Shown piece by piece: positions 50,464 through 59,406 of a stretch of DNA of 64,000 nt (the first letter of the stretch is position 1; each line of letters opens with the position of its first letter). Below the pieces are notes generated by a model. That model searched no databases. It was not told the origin of the DNA and saw only the letters and a list, made by a program, of their open reading frames with translations. Origin of the DNA: Blautia sp. GTDB taxonomy: Bacteria; Bacillota; Clostridia; Lachnospirales; Lachnospiraceae. The stretch lies in the NCBI GenBank assembly GCA_017475035.1, contig JAFVGK010000033.1, positions 1-64,000 on the forward strand, in the 5' to 3' direction. A program made the translations under genes and the position numbers.

Positions 50464-50566
50464 AAAGACATATTTTGCCTACGGCTGCGCTTTTTGCAGA
50501 CGTGGAAGCAAAATAGTCATCCATGGTCATTGAGTCAACGTACAAAACTTCGTTTCGGGAGGAGGA
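50464..50566 (+). repeat. Family B repeat, copy 9
   Basis: ATTTTGCCTACGGCTGCGC with TTTTGCAGACGTGGAAGC and AAAATAGTCATCCATGGTCA, then TTGAGTCAACGTACAAAACT and TCGTTTCGGGAGGAGG. The big hairpin has a different middle sequence from copy 3, a B2 subtype shared with copies 1 and 10. It supplies the ribosome-binding site of the permease gene. Confidence 0.88.
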
Positions 50567-50572
50567 GATTGT

Positions 50573-51220
50573 ATGTCCTGGTCTGTGATGCTTATTACCA
50601 TGAGCGAGGGTATGCTTCGAACCTTTGCCATTTTTTTCCTGACGCTGCTGTTTTCCATGCCGCTCGGGATGATTGTCATGCTTTTGCGCAAGTCGCGGTT
50701 TGTCGTGTTCCGCGTGCTGATGAAGATCTATATTGCCATCATGCGCGGCACCCCGTTGATGCTTCAGCTTCTGGCCTGGTATTTCGGACCTTATTACCTC
50801 TTTGGCTGGTCCATACGCGGGTACCGTTTTACAGCCATCATCATTGGTTTTTCCATGAACTATGCAGCCTACTTCGCTGAGATTTATCGTGGAGGTATCG
50901 AAGCCATCCCCATCGGTCAGTATGAGGCGGCGGATGTGCTCGGCTACAGCAAGGCGCAGACATTCTTCAAGATTATTCTGCCCCAGGTGATCAAAACCAT
51001 CCTTCCTTCAGTTACAAACGAAGTGATTACGCTGGTAAAGGACACTTCCCTGGCCTTTGCGCTGGCTTACAATGAGGTTTTCGCGCTGGCAAAGCAGATT
51101 GCGGCGTCTCAGACGTCTTTTCAGCCATACGTGATAGCAGGCGTGTTTTATTTCATCGCAAACTATGCGGTGGCTTTTGTCATGGAGCGCATCGAAAAAG
51201 CCTTCGATTATTACAGATAA
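50573..51220 (+). CDS. Polar amino-acid ABC permease (HisM/GlnP family)
   Basis: The 215-residue permease has five membrane segments, the family motif RGTPLMLQL near residue 61 and the EAA loop EAADVLGYSKAQTFFKIILP near residue 123. It forms a homodimeric channel for the importer. The GGGAGGAGG of family B copy 9 serves ATG 50573. The next gene starts 12 bases after its stop codon. Confidence 0.94.
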   Translation: MSWSVMLITMSEGMLRTFAIFFLTLLFSMPLGMIVMLLRKSRFVVFRVLMKIYIAIMRGTPLMLQLLAWYFGPYYLFGWSIRGYRFTAIIIGFSMNYAAYFAEIYRGGIEAIPIGQYEAADVLGYSKAQTFFKIILPQVIKTILPSVTNEVITLVKDTSLAFALAYNEVFALAKQIAASQTSFQPYVIAGVFYFIANYAVAFVMERIEKAFDYYR

Positions 51221-51232
51221 GGGGGTGACGGT

Positions 51233-51991
51233 ATGGTTCTGGAAATGAAAGGAATTCAGAAATCGTTTGATCAGGTAAGTGTCCTGAAAGATATCAGCCT
51301 TCAGGTTGATTCCGGCGAAGTGGTCAGCATCATCGGCCCCAGCGGTTCAGGAAAAAGCACGCTGCTGCGCTGCGCGACGTTTCTGGAGCGGATTGATGCC
51401 GGGATGATCAGCTATCTGGGCGAATCCGCCGTGACTACAAATGATGCCGGGAATGCCGTGTATATCAGCCCTTCCGGGATCCGGAAGATGAAGCAGCATT
51501 ACGGACTTGTTTTTCAGCAGTTCAATCTTTTCCCGCATTATTCCGTGCTTAAAAACATCATGGACGCGCCGATCCATGTCCAGAAACGCCCGAAGCAGGA
51601 GGTTCAGGAGGAAGCGGAGGAGCTTCTGCGCAAGATGGACCTGACCCACAGGGCGCATGCCTATCCATGCCAGCTGTCCGGCGGGCAGCAGCAGCGTGTG
51701 GCGATTGCCCGGGCGCTGGCTCTCAAGCCGGCAATCCTTTTCTTTGACGAGCCGACCAGCGCCCTGGATCCGGAGCTCACCGGAGAGGTGCTGAAGGTTA
51801 TCCGCCAGCTGGCGGAGGAAAAGATGACAATGGTGGTGGTTACGCATGAAATGCCGTTTGCACGGGCTGTCAGCAACCGTGTCATTTTTATGGACGGCGG
51901 CGTGATCGTAGAGCAGGGGGATCCGGAGGAGGTTTTCGGAGCGCCGAAACAGGAGCGCACAAAACAATTCCTCCGGAACTATCAGCAATGA
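51233..51991 (+). CDS. Amino-acid ABC transporter ATPase (GlnQ/HisP family)
   Basis: The 252-residue ATPase is complete: Walker [15 protein letters not shown] near residue 34, Q-loop [11 protein letters not shown], signature [15 protein letters not shown] near residue 148, Walker [16 protein letters not shown] and H-loop VVTHEM. It powers the importer with the permease at 50573. A family B repeat follows before the racemase gene. Confidence 0.95.
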   Translation: MVLEMKGIQKSFDQVSVLKDISLQVDSGEVVSIIGPSGSGKSTLLRCATFLERIDAGMISYLGESAVTTNDAGNAVYISPSGIRKMKQHYGLVFQQFNLFPHYSVLKNIMDAPIHVQKRPKQEVQEEAEELLRKMDLTHRAHAYPCQLSGGQQQRVAIARALALKPAILFFDEPTSALDPELTGEVLKVIRQLAEEKMTMVVVTHEMPFARAVSNRVIFMDGGVIVEQGDPEEVFGAPKQERTKQFLRNYQQ

Positions 51992-52090
51992 GACATATTT
52001 TGCCCACGGCTGCGTTTTTTTCGGACGCGGCTGCAAAATAGTCATCCGTGATCATTGAGTAAACGTACAAAACTTCGTTTCGGGAGGAGT
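51989..52090 (+). repeat. Family B repeat, copy 10
   Basis: Starting at the ATPase stop codon: CATATTTTGCCCACGGCTGC, TTCGGACGCGGCTGCAAAAT, AGTCATCCGTGATCATTGAG, TAAACGTACAAAACTTCG, TTTCGGGAGGAG. It is close to copy 9 and supplies the ribosome-binding site of the racemase-like gene. Confidence 0.9.
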
Positions 52091-52093
52091 GAA

Positions 52094-52891
52094 ATGGGAG
52101 AGGGGATTCGTTATGTTCTGATGGATCCTTCCGGGAATCGGACGATTCTGGTGGAGACTGAGGTGCCGGTACAACTCCAGCCGGCTGTGGCGTCAAAGCT
52201 GATGGAAATGGAGCCGACTGCAGAACAGACCGGATTTTTGCGGACTTCTTCCGCAGAAACCGGGCCGGTTTCTGCGGATATTCAGGTATTTCTGCGCATG
52301 GCCGGCGGAGAGTTCTGCGGAAACGCCAGCATGAGCGCCGCAGTCTGGTATTGCATGCAGCAGGGTGTGAGAGAGGGACAGCTGAAACTGTCTGTTTCCG
52401 GAGCATCAGAGCCGGTAGAGGTCAGTGTAAAGAGCCTGCCTGACGGCACCTGGAAAGGCAGCGTTTCCATGCCCGGCCCAAGCCGCATAGAAACCGTATC
52501 CTTTTCAGAAGAATACTGTTTTCCCGTCGTCACGTTCCCCGGTATCTCTCATGTGATTGTGGAAAAGGAAATACCAAAGGAACGCGCAGAGGACCTTGTC
52601 AGACAGTGGTGCTCTTTCCTCGGCACAGATGCACTGGGAATCATGTTCCTGGACCGGATCCGGTCTGTCCTGACCCCGCTGGTCTATGTGCCGGCAGTGA
52701 ATACACTCTTTTGGGAAAGCGCCTGCGGAAGCGGGACGACTGCCATAGGCGCCTGGCTGGCCGCAAAAAGCGGAAGTGAAATAAATCTGTCTCTGCGCCA
52801 GCCGGGCGGAGTGATGGAAATATCGGCAGAAAAGAATGGGACACTGCGTCTTGGCGGCACCGTCAGAGTTGTTGGTGAAGGTTCCTGCTGA
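52094..52891 (+). CDS. DapF-like two-cysteine amino-acid racemase/epimerase
   Basis: The 265-residue protein has the diaminopimelate-epimerase/PhzF-type fold with both catalytic cysteines visible: GGEFCGNAS near residue 75 and ESACGSGTTAIGAW near residue 215. It lacks other DapF hallmarks, so it may racemise a different amino acid, as the DapF-like histidine racemase CntK does. GGGAGGAG at 52082-52089 selects ATG 52094. Linkage to an amino-acid importer supports use of an imported amino acid; the substrate is inferred. Confidence 0.78.
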   Translation: MGEGIRYVLMDPSGNRTILVETEVPVQLQPAVASKLMEMEPTAEQTGFLRTSSAETGPVSADIQVFLRMAGGEFCGNASMSAAVWYCMQQGVREGQLKLSVSGASEPVEVSVKSLPDGTWKGSVSMPGPSRIETVSFSEEYCFPVVTFPGISHVIVEKEIPKERAEDLVRQWCSFLGTDALGIMFLDRIRSVLTPLVYVPAVNTLFWESACGSGTTAIGAWLAAKSGSEINLSLRQPGGVMEISAEKNGTLRLGGTVRVVGEGSC

Positions 52892-53050
52892 TTCTGCTGT
52901 GTTTTATAAACGGTTGGAAGCATCTTCGTAAAGCTGTGCTGCATTGTCAAGGATGCCATTTAAGCGAAACTGCCGAAATGCAAACTATAATCCCAAAATG
53001 GGGAGGATTGCAATACACAAACCGGAGAAAAAACAGAATAATTCCCGTAA

Positions 53051-53094
53051 AAAAAACCTGCGATTACCAGGATGACTGGAATCGCAGGTTTTTT
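53051..53094. terminator. Rho-independent terminator
   Basis: AAAAAACCTGCGATT (53051-53065) pairs perfectly with AATCGCAGGTTTTTT (53080-53094). It can work in both directions and ends the amino-acid transporter/racemase unit. Confidence 0.93.
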
Positions 53095-53254
53095 AGTCCG
53101 GCTGAAATATCATTAATACTTTATATGATGACTGCATCGACAAATGCCTGATTCTGCGGAACGCTTCGAAGCGGAGCTCTTTTCTGCATGATCTCTTACC
53201 ATATGATCATTATATCATATCGATTCTGGCTTTTTGAAAAAGGTTTCCGCGGGC

Positions 53255-53325
53255 ACGACAGGCAATAAACAGTCCTCCGTGACCATTGAGCCAATTTACA
53301 AAACTTCGTTCCGGAAGGAGTAAAA
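53255..53325 (+). repeat. Family B repeat, copy 11 (3' half)
   Basis: AGTCCTCCGTGACCATTGAG, CCAATTTACAAAACTTCGTT and CCGGAAGGAG. No start codon sits at the right distance; the next gene uses its own GGGGGAG 20 bases on. It looks like a decayed copy. Confidence 0.8.
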
Positions 53326-53358
53326 TACTCACAAAAACAATCCGGGGGAGTATATGCT

Positions 53359-53571
53359 ATGCTTTATACAGTGACAAGAATCGATGAGGATCTGGATTTT
53401 GGATGCGAGGAGCGGCAGGAGAATGAGCCTGTGAAAGCAGTTGTAACCATTAAAGGGGATGACGGAGAAGAGACGGTAGTCAAGATGGCTGATGCAGTGC
53501 TTTACGAGCGGAAGATTGACTCTGGCACTGTCGTTTTCATTGATGAGGAGGGGCTTTTGCAGAAGCTTTGA
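53359..53571 (+). CDS. Small conserved-looking protein upstream of dinB
   Basis: The 70-residue protein (MLYTVTRIDEDLDFGCEERQ at the start) is acidic and beta-rich, with KAVVTIKGDDGEETVVKMAD in the middle. GGGGGAG at 53344-53350 lies 8 bases before ATG 53359. It is 66 bases before dinB and probably co-transcribed. I do not know its role. Confidence 0.7.
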   Translation: MLYTVTRIDEDLDFGCEERQENEPVKAVVTIKGDDGEETVVKMADAVLYERKIDSGTVVFIDEEGLLQKL

Positions 53572-53637
53572 AAAGCTGCAGGCAGTTTGCCGGAACGCGA
53601 ATTTCACGTGTATCGTACAGGGGGGAGGGAAGCTATT

Positions 53638-54888
53638 ATGGAGGCTGTTATGAGGACTATCTTTCATGTAGATGTCAATTCGGCGTTTCTTTCCTGGACA
53701 GCCATAAAGCAGCTTGAGGACAATCCCGGCTCTACAGATCTACGTACCGTGCCGTCCGCCGTAGGCGGGGACGTTGAAACACGGCACGGCATTATCACGG
53801 CAAAATCAATACCCGCAAAAAGATATGGGATCCAGACGGGAGAGCCGGTTGTAAAAGCCCTGGCGAAATGCCCGGACCTGATCCTGGTAAAATCGGATTT
53901 CGTTACATATCGGAAATATTCATCTCTCATGATGGCTCTTCTGCGGACGTATACGCCCTACGTGGAGCAGGCTTCCATAGATGAAGCTTACCTGGATGTA
54001 AGCGGGATCACTGCTTCCTTCAATGGAGATGTACCGGCTCTTGCGCGTGACATTGCGGACAGGATAAAGAATGACCTGGGTTTTACGGTAAATGTCGGTA
54101 TCTCGACCAATAAATTTCTGGCGAAGATGGCCAGCGATTTCAGTAAGCCTGATAAGGTTCATACTCTCTATCCTGACGAAATACAGGAAAAGCTCTGGCC
54201 CCTTCCCATCGGTCAGCTTCACGGATGCGGAAGCGCTACGGCTAAAAAACTGCAGAATATCGGAATCTACACCATCAGGGATGCGGCAGGGACGGATCTT
54301 CTGATTCTTCAGAATATCCTGGGAAGCAAGGCAGGCGCCTATATTCATGAGCGGGCCAACGGCAGGGATCATTCAGAGGTTGCATATCAGGAAAGGGAAG
54401 CGAAAAGCTACTCAAATGAAACAACTACCGCTGAAGATATTGATAAGAATAACTATGAGCGCCTTGCTGTTCCCATATTGAAGGAACTCAGCAGCAAGGT
54501 GTCGGCCAGGCTTCAAAAAGACCATGTCCGCGGCGCCACTGTCAGCGTAGCGGTTAAAACCGGGAATTTTCAGAGACATTCCCGGCAGGCTGCTCTGAAT
54601 ACATCGACAGACAGCAAAGATGAATTGTTTTCCCAGGCGAAAATACTTATGCATAACCTGCTGTTTGGATCAGACGGCCTGTTCCGGAAAGGAGAAGTCA
54701 TTCGCCTGATCGGCGTGGGCATCAGCAATCTGGAGCATGGAGAAAACCAGCAGATGACACTGCTTGAATGGATGCAGCTGAATGAAAGGCAGACCAGGCA
54801 AAAAGAGAAAAATGACAAACTGGACAGGATGCTGGAAATGGTGCAGAAGAAATATGGGGCAGATGCGTTGAAAAAAGGAAATTTCTGA
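53638..54888 (+). CDS. dinB: DNA polymerase IV (Y-family, DinB/UmuC type)
   Basis: The 416-residue translesion polymerase starts with FHVDVNSAFLSW (catalytic Asp) and has the palm motif YVEQASIDEAYLDVS near residue 110 (Asp-Glu pair), the helix-hairpin-helix region GQLHGCGSATAKKLQNIGIY and the little-finger domain. A C-terminal extension (LNERQTRQKEKNDKLD) looks coiled-coil. GGGGGGAGGGA before ATG 53638 sets the start. The C-terminus lacks a clear QLxLF-type clamp motif, though MTLLEWMQL could serve. Confidence 0.93.
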   Translation: MEAVMRTIFHVDVNSAFLSWTAIKQLEDNPGSTDLRTVPSAVGGDVETRHGIITAKSIPAKRYGIQTGEPVVKALAKCPDLILVKSDFVTYRKYSSLMMALLRTYTPYVEQASIDEAYLDVSGITASFNGDVPALARDIADRIKNDLGFTVNVGISTNKFLAKMASDFSKPDKVHTLYPDEIQEKLWPLPIGQLHGCGSATAKKLQNIGIYTIRDAAGTDLLILQNILGSKAGAYIHERANGRDHSEVAYQEREAKSYSNETTTAEDIDKNNYERLAVPILKELSSKVSARLQKDHVRGATVSVAVKTGNFQRHSRQAALNTSTDSKDELFSQAKILMHNLLFGSDGLFRKGEVIRLIGVGISNLEHGENQQMTLLEWMQLNERQTRQKEKNDKLDRMLEMVQKKYGADALKKGNF

Positions 54889-55044
54889 TTTTCAGTTTTG
54901 TCCGGGAGCATATCTCAAAAATCAATTACATAGCCCGCAATGTGTCTGATTTTTGAGGCTGCTCCCAAACAAAAATCCTTCGTTATCCGTGACAATTATT
55001 TCTGACGCTATCCTTAATCAAAATTATGGAAAGAAGCATCTATT

Positions 55045-57846
55045 TCAGGCCGTGCTGCCTCCATCGGGAAGCCTGAAATCAAAATAAATGTCTTCCGGCG
55101 CGGCTGCTGACATGGGAACGCGGAACAAGTGGGCGCCGTTTGCCTTTTTCGAGCCTTCGATGTATTCCATGTGCCCCGATCCGATATAGGTGAACGGAAG
55201 CTGAATCCCATCTTCGTTGTCTACCTTACGGACAAAGATCTCGATGCCCCTGCTGGTTTTCAGGGCATTCAATTCCTTCTCGCTGACATTGGCAACCGTT
55301 TCCCACTGGAAGGTATCCGGATCGATGTATCCGTCCGCGTATTTCAGATCCTCCTTTGTGCTGTTTCCCTTGATCACAGTGACATAGGCATACACAATGC
55401 CATCATAGATCTTGGTACCGAGCATGATATCCTTCGGATTATTGAGAAGCAGCTGCTGCACCTGTTCTTTCCGGTATTTCGCCCACAGATGGAAACGTTC
55501 CCCGGGAGATTCCCCGTAAAAATCCGCTTCGTATTTCCCAAGTCCATACTCCAGAAGATCATTCAGATAAGATTCAAAAACAACGTCTCTTTTCACTCCG
55601 CGCAAGGACAATTCCCCGGCCGTATCATCAAAGAAGCCGCTTGCAAGCATATAGCGCAGTGCGTGATCAAAAGAAGCCCGGTCCCAGTTCTTTACTGTCC
55701 GGCTGAGCTTTTCGATCATTGCGCCGATGTCCGCGCAGCCGGCGTGCAGGAGAAGCTCCTGAATGCTCAGGTACTCATACGGACGCACAATGGGAAGCAT
55801 CTCGGAAACATATCTGATAAATGCTTCCTGCCGCTCATCAAAGGACGGCAGTTCTTCTTCGCCGATTGCCTGCAGAAATCCATAGTAGGAGGCGGTCTTG
55901 CGTCCGCCGATCCTTGACTGCATAAATTTGATCAGATCCGGCGCGTAATCATTGTTCAGGTAGTCTACATGCTGCGGATATGTCGGGGAACTGATGTATT
56001 TCTTGAAATTCCGGTAATCCTGCGCGAGGTATATTTTGGTATTGAAGTTGACCTCGTCAATATAAGACAGAATCTCTTTTTTGCTCAGATCGTCCAGATG
56101 AATCTCAACGCCATAGTCCGCGAGTCCGATGCTGGCGAAATCATCCTCAATCAAAGCGGCGATCAGTTTTTTCTCTACGACAAAGTTCTCAGAGAGATTT
56201 CCCAGAGCAAAGGCAATCTGCACGCTTCGCTTATAGTCATTTCCAATGAAATCCAGGACGGTGACATATTGCTTGCCTTCGTATTTCCGGAGACCTCGGC
56301 CAAGCTGCTGGATAAAAATCGTCTGAGAATCCGTCGGCCGGAGGAAAAGAACCATGTTGACGCCGGGAATATCCACGCCTTCATTCAGGATATCCACTGT
56401 GAACAGAATCTCCAGATCTGCGGTGTCATCCTGCAGATTCTTGTATGCCCGGACACGTTCTCCGATGGAATTTCTTCCGGTAAGATATGTCGTATGATAG
56501 TAATCCTCCATCGCCTGGGACATCCGGATTGCATGGGAAATGTCCCGGCAGAAAGCCAGGGCTTTCAGCTTCTGACCCGGCAGCCGGTGCTTTTCGATCA
56601 TATTATAGATGAAATCGACGTGACGATCATCGGAAAACTGCTCAACAAATCTGTGGCCCTTTGTTGCCTGAAGCCCATATTCGATCAGTTCATCCCGGAT
56701 CCCGTAGTATTTGAACGGGACGACCAGCCCGTTTATGATGGCATCGCGGAGCCGTAGTTCGTAGGGCACGTTCTGGTCAAACAGAGAAAGAACGTCTTCT
56801 CCATCCATTCGTTCCGGCGTTGCCGTGATACCCAGTAAAAACTGCGGTTCAAAATAGTTCAGGATCTTCCGGTAGGTCTCCGCAGCCGCATGATGGCATT
56901 CGTCGATGATGATGTAATCCCAGGTATGCCGGTCAAAAAGCTCCAGGGAATTGGCCATGGTTACATTTGTCGCAAAGACAAAGTCGGCGTCAGACTCCTT
57001 GTAATCCCCGTTATAGATGCCATAGGATCGTTCGCTGCCGAAGACCTTCTGGAAGGTTTCGAAGGATTTCATCAGGATCGAACCCTCATGGACGATGTAT
57101 AAAAGTCTCCGGGGATTAAAATTCAAAGCGTCGAAGGCAGCGAGAAAGGTCTTTCCGGAACCTGCAGAAGCCGTAACCAGCGCTTTGGCGGCACCCATGG
57201 CACGGATCCGGTTCAATTCCTTCAGAGCCCTCCGCTGCATATAGTTTGGGCGAACCTCCGCATTTGCGATCTCGTAATCCATGTCCCATCTTTCGATGGA
57301 ATAAAAAAGACGGGTCTTGTACTCGTCAATCAGATCCCTCGTCAAAGGAAGAGTCTTAGACCAGAGCGCGTCAAATTCTTTCCTGGCGGCTTCGTAGGTT
57401 CCCGCCTTATCGTCAATCACGGAAACATCCCATTCGATGTTTTTGAGCAGCGCATAGACAGTGATATTGGAAGAGCCTACCAGCAGTTCCTTATGGTCTG
57501 CGTATTCAAAGAGATAACCCTTGGAATGAAATCCAACAGCGGAACCTTTGGCGTCATGAAAGCACTCCCGGTCAAGGCGGCAGGAAAAACGATCCGGGTA
57601 TCTGGCGGCAAGATCATAAAAGAAGACCAGGGAGTCTACATCCGTGAAATTCTGATATGTCGAGGTGATAATCCGTCCTCTTGCTCCGCGTGCGACGGCA
57701 GCTTCTATATTGGGGGCAAGAATGACCAGGCCAGGCTTTTTGATAAAGCTGACCGAGAAGTAAAAAGCCTGGCAGGTATCGATGCTCGCTTTCAGTTTGT
57801 CGATAAACTTCTCATCGCTGTAATTTGTATAAAAATTGCTTGGCAT
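55045..57846 (-). CDS. PLD-like nuclease/SF2 helicase/DUF3427 protein
   Basis: The 933-residue protein has an N-terminal PLD-like domain (HSKGYLFEYADHKELLVGSS near residue 108 with HxK and a later N), a DEAD/DEAH-type helicase with Walker A VTASAGSGKTFLA near residue 225, DEAH-like IIDECHHAAAETY near residue 315, ITATPERMDGED, the helicase C-terminal domain (QQLGRGLRKYEGK near residue 520), and a DUF3427-type C-terminus. Such proteins are often found in defence islands. It stands alone here. Candidate antiphage or DNA-repair factor; function not established. Confidence 0.88.
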   Translation of the reverse strand: MPSNFYTNYSDEKFIDKLKASIDTCQAFYFSVSFIKKPGLVILAPNIEAAVARGARGRIITSTYQNFTDVDSLVFFYDLAARYPDRFSCRLDRECFHDAKGSAVGFHSKGYLFEYADHKELLVGSSNITVYALLKNIEWDVSVIDDKAGTYEAARKEFDALWSKTLPLTRDLIDEYKTRLFYSIERWDMDYEIANAEVRPNYMQRRALKELNRIRAMGAAKALVTASAGSGKTFLAAFDALNFNPRRLLYIVHEGSILMKSFETFQKVFGSERSYGIYNGDYKESDADFVFATNVTMANSLELFDRHTWDYIIIDECHHAAAETYRKILNYFEPQFLLGITATPERMDGEDVLSLFDQNVPYELRLRDAIINGLVVPFKYYGIRDELIEYGLQATKGHRFVEQFSDDRHVDFIYNMIEKHRLPGQKLKALAFCRDISHAIRMSQAMEDYYHTTYLTGRNSIGERVRAYKNLQDDTADLEILFTVDILNEGVDIPGVNMVLFLRPTDSQTIFIQQLGRGLRKYEGKQYVTVLDFIGNDYKRSVQIAFALGNLSENFVVEKKLIAALIEDDFASIGLADYGVEIHLDDLSKKEILSYIDEVNFNTKIYLAQDYRNFKKYISSPTYPQHVDYLNNDYAPDLIKFMQSRIGGRKTASYYGFLQAIGEEELPSFDERQEAFIRYVSEMLPIVRPYEYLSIQELLLHAGCADIGAMIEKLSRTVKNWDRASFDHALRYMLASGFFDDTAGELSLRGVKRDVVFESYLNDLLEYGLGKYEADFYGESPGERFHLWAKYRKEQVQQLLLNNPKDIMLGTKIYDGIVYAYVTVIKGNSTKEDLKYADGYIDPDTFQWETVANVSEKELNALKTSRGIEIFVRKVDNEDGIQLPFTYIGSGHMEYIEGSKKANGAHLFRVPMSAAAPEDIYFDFRLPDGGSTA

Positions 57847-57937
57847 ATCTCACCTCTCATAACGAATTTTTTCATCTTCCGGTCTGATACGGCAGTTACT
57901 GCGTCCACGGGTATCATGTCTCCGGATAACGGTCCTG

Positions 57938-57985
57938 CATCTTCGGCATCTGGACTGCCGAAGACAATATCAGTCTTCCCGTTTC
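57938..57985 (+). repeat. Family B repeat, copy 12 (hairpin remnant)
   Basis: CATCTTCGGCATCTGGACTG and CCGAAGACAATATCAGTCTT retain the CTTCGGCA/TGCCGAAG pairing with a changed loop. The ribosome-binding part is missing. Confidence 0.6.
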
Positions 57986-58030
57986 TTTGCTTATCAAAAA
58001 TGTCATGTTTATGCGAAATACATTTACAGT

Positions 58031-58075
58031 ATGATTCAGGCAGCAAAAGGTCATGCAGGTAAATCATGCTTTTGT
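58031..58075 (+). repeat. Family A repeat, copy 5
   Basis: ATGATTCAGGCAGCAAAAGG, TCATGCAGGTAAATCATGC, TTTTGTCG. The two halves form an imperfect hairpin, as at copy 1. Confidence 0.7.
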
Positions 58076-58172
58076 CGTGCAGTCATAGATATGAGACGTG
58101 TGTTCTGATTATAGCAGCTTTTATATGCAGTGAACAAGAAAAATACAAATGATGATTTTTCTGAAATAATGA

Positions 58173-58201
58173 TTGACAAACCTTCTTTTTGGGTAGATAA
58201 T
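58173..58201 (+). promoter_or_regulatory. Promoter of the LacI gene
   Basis: TTGACA at 58173-58178, 17-base spacer, GATAAT at 58196-58201. Confidence 0.8.
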
Positions 58202-58215
58202 ATATACAGAGCGAA

Positions 58216-58248
58216 ACGTTTTACTCAAGCAAAAGTTTGTTAAAACGT
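58216..58248. promoter_or_regulatory. Candidate LacI-family operator pair
   Basis: ACGTTTTA (58216-58223) and TAAAACGT (58241-58248) are an inverted repeat, and AAACGTTTT at 58214-58222 itself is palindromic with a central CG, as LacI-family sites are. It lies between the promoter and the LacI start codon, so autoregulation is likely. Confidence 0.55.
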
Positions 58249-58267
58249 CAGAAGAAGGTGGATTACA

Positions 58268-59284
58268 TTGGCTGCGACTATCAAAGATATAAAGGAAGTA
58301 ACAGGCCTTTCGCTTGCTACGATCTCCAAATATTTGAACGGCGGCAATCTGCTTCCTGAGAATAGGGCGAAAATCGAAAAAGCCATCGAGGAGCTGCATT
58401 ATGAAGTGAATGAAATGGCAAGAGGCCTTGTCACGAGTAAAAGCAGATTGATCGGGGTTGTCGTTTTTGACATCGCGAATGTGTTTACCTGTACACTCTT
58501 AAAATATCTTGGAGCTCGCTTCAGGGAAGCCGGATACGCTGCCATGATCTGCGACTCTCAGAATGATGTACAGGTGGAGGCGGATAATATCCGTTTCCTG
58601 ATCGGTAAGAAGGTGGACGGGATGATCGTCATTCCCGTAGGAGCATCTTCCGCATTTCCGGAGCCTGCCAGGAGAGCCGGCATTCCGGTTGTCCTTATGG
58701 ACCGCTCGATAGATGGAGCCGGCGTTGACTGTGTGAAGGTAAATAATAAGGAAACCTCATACAAAGCAGTCGAAATGCTTTATGATTACGGCCATCGCAG
58801 GATCGCCATAATCGGCTCGGATCAGGAGCTTACCGGTATGGAACGTCTGGAAGGCTGTCTGCAGTTTTTGAAGGAAAAGAATATCGACACGCCTTCGGAG
58901 TACCTGAAGCTGGGGCGGCACAGCATCGAACACGGCTATAACGGCATGCAGGAGCTTCTCGGGCTGGAGGAACCTCCGACCGCTGTATTTATGGGCAATT
59001 TTGAAATCATCCTTGGCGCGGTAATGGCCGTAAATGAGTCCCCGTTGCAGTGCCCCGCCGATATCTCACTGATCGGTTTTGATGACCTGATCATTTCAAA
59101 TCTTTCGAACCCGAGACTGACGCTGGTAGTACAGCCGCTGCAGGCTCTGGCGGACAGCGCTGCCGATCTTCTGCTGAAAAAGATAGATCAGACGTCTGAT
59201 GAAAAGAAAGTACCTGAGCCACAGGGAGATCTGATCCTGCCGGCGCGGATCGTGGAAGGAAACTCTATAGCCCGGCTTGAATAA
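58268..59284 (+). CDS. LacI-family transcriptional regulator
   Basis: The 338-residue protein has the LacI HTH (ATIKDIKEVTGLSLATISKY), hinge helix region and a periplasmic-binding-type sensor (SRLIGVVVFDIANVFTCTLL, GFDDLIISNLSNPRLTLVVQ). The start is TTG 58268 with AAGGTGG 6 bases upstream. It precedes and probably controls the sugar ABC operon that follows. Confidence 0.93.
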   Translation: MAATIKDIKEVTGLSLATISKYLNGGNLLPENRAKIEKAIEELHYEVNEMARGLVTSKSRLIGVVVFDIANVFTCTLLKYLGARFREAGYAAMICDSQNDVQVEADNIRFLIGKKVDGMIVIPVGASSAFPEPARRAGIPVVLMDRSIDGAGVDCVKVNNKETSYKAVEMLYDYGHRRIAIIGSDQELTGMERLEGCLQFLKEKNIDTPSEYLKLGRHSIEHGYNGMQELLGLEEPPTAVFMGNFEIILGAVMAVNESPLQCPADISLIGFDDLIISNLSNPRLTLVVQPLQALADSAADLLLKKIDQTSDEKKVPEPQGDLILPARIVEGNSIARLE

Positions 59285-59285
59285 G

Positions 59286-59333
59286 ATGATTCAGCAGCAA
59301 ACTGTCATGCAAAAATGAATGGATTCCGAGCGG
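59286..59333 (+). repeat. Family A repeat, copy 6
   Basis: ATGATTCAGCAGCAAACTGT, CATGCAAAAATGAATGGATT, CCGAGCGG. It contains the ATTCCGAG segment seen in reverse at copies 1 and 4. Confidence 0.65.
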
Positions 59334-59406
59334 CTTAAGAATCGCGGGAGCACTCGGCAGCTGATCGATTCGTATAATCAGGCTTCAGCATATACATGAT
59401 AATGTA

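Larger units (their letters stand above)
50138..50572 (+). other. Repeat-rich gap between binding-protein and permease genes
   Basis: These 435 bases hold no gene but four elements in a row: a family A copy (50162-50262), a family C copy (50294-50365), a strong hairpin (50413-50447) and family B copy 9 (50464-50566). They separate the receptor gene from the permease gene. Confidence 0.8.
52892..53358 (+). other. Gap with terminator and family B remnant
   Basis: The region holds a strong terminator at 53051-53094 and a 3' family B fragment at 53255-53325. I see no other gene with a ribosome-binding site; the ORF at 52936-53151 includes the terminator and looks spurious. Confidence 0.6.
57847..58172. 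other. Repeat-containing gap between helicase and LacI genes
   Basis: It holds a family B hairpin fragment (57938-57985) and a family A copy (58031-58075) that folds as GGTCATGC/ATCATGCTTTTG. No gene is supported. It is the divergent region of the helicase and LacI genes. Confidence 0.6.

Noticed and set aside
52936..53151. 71-codon open frame
   Set aside because: It contains the perfect terminator hairpin and has no ribosome-binding site.
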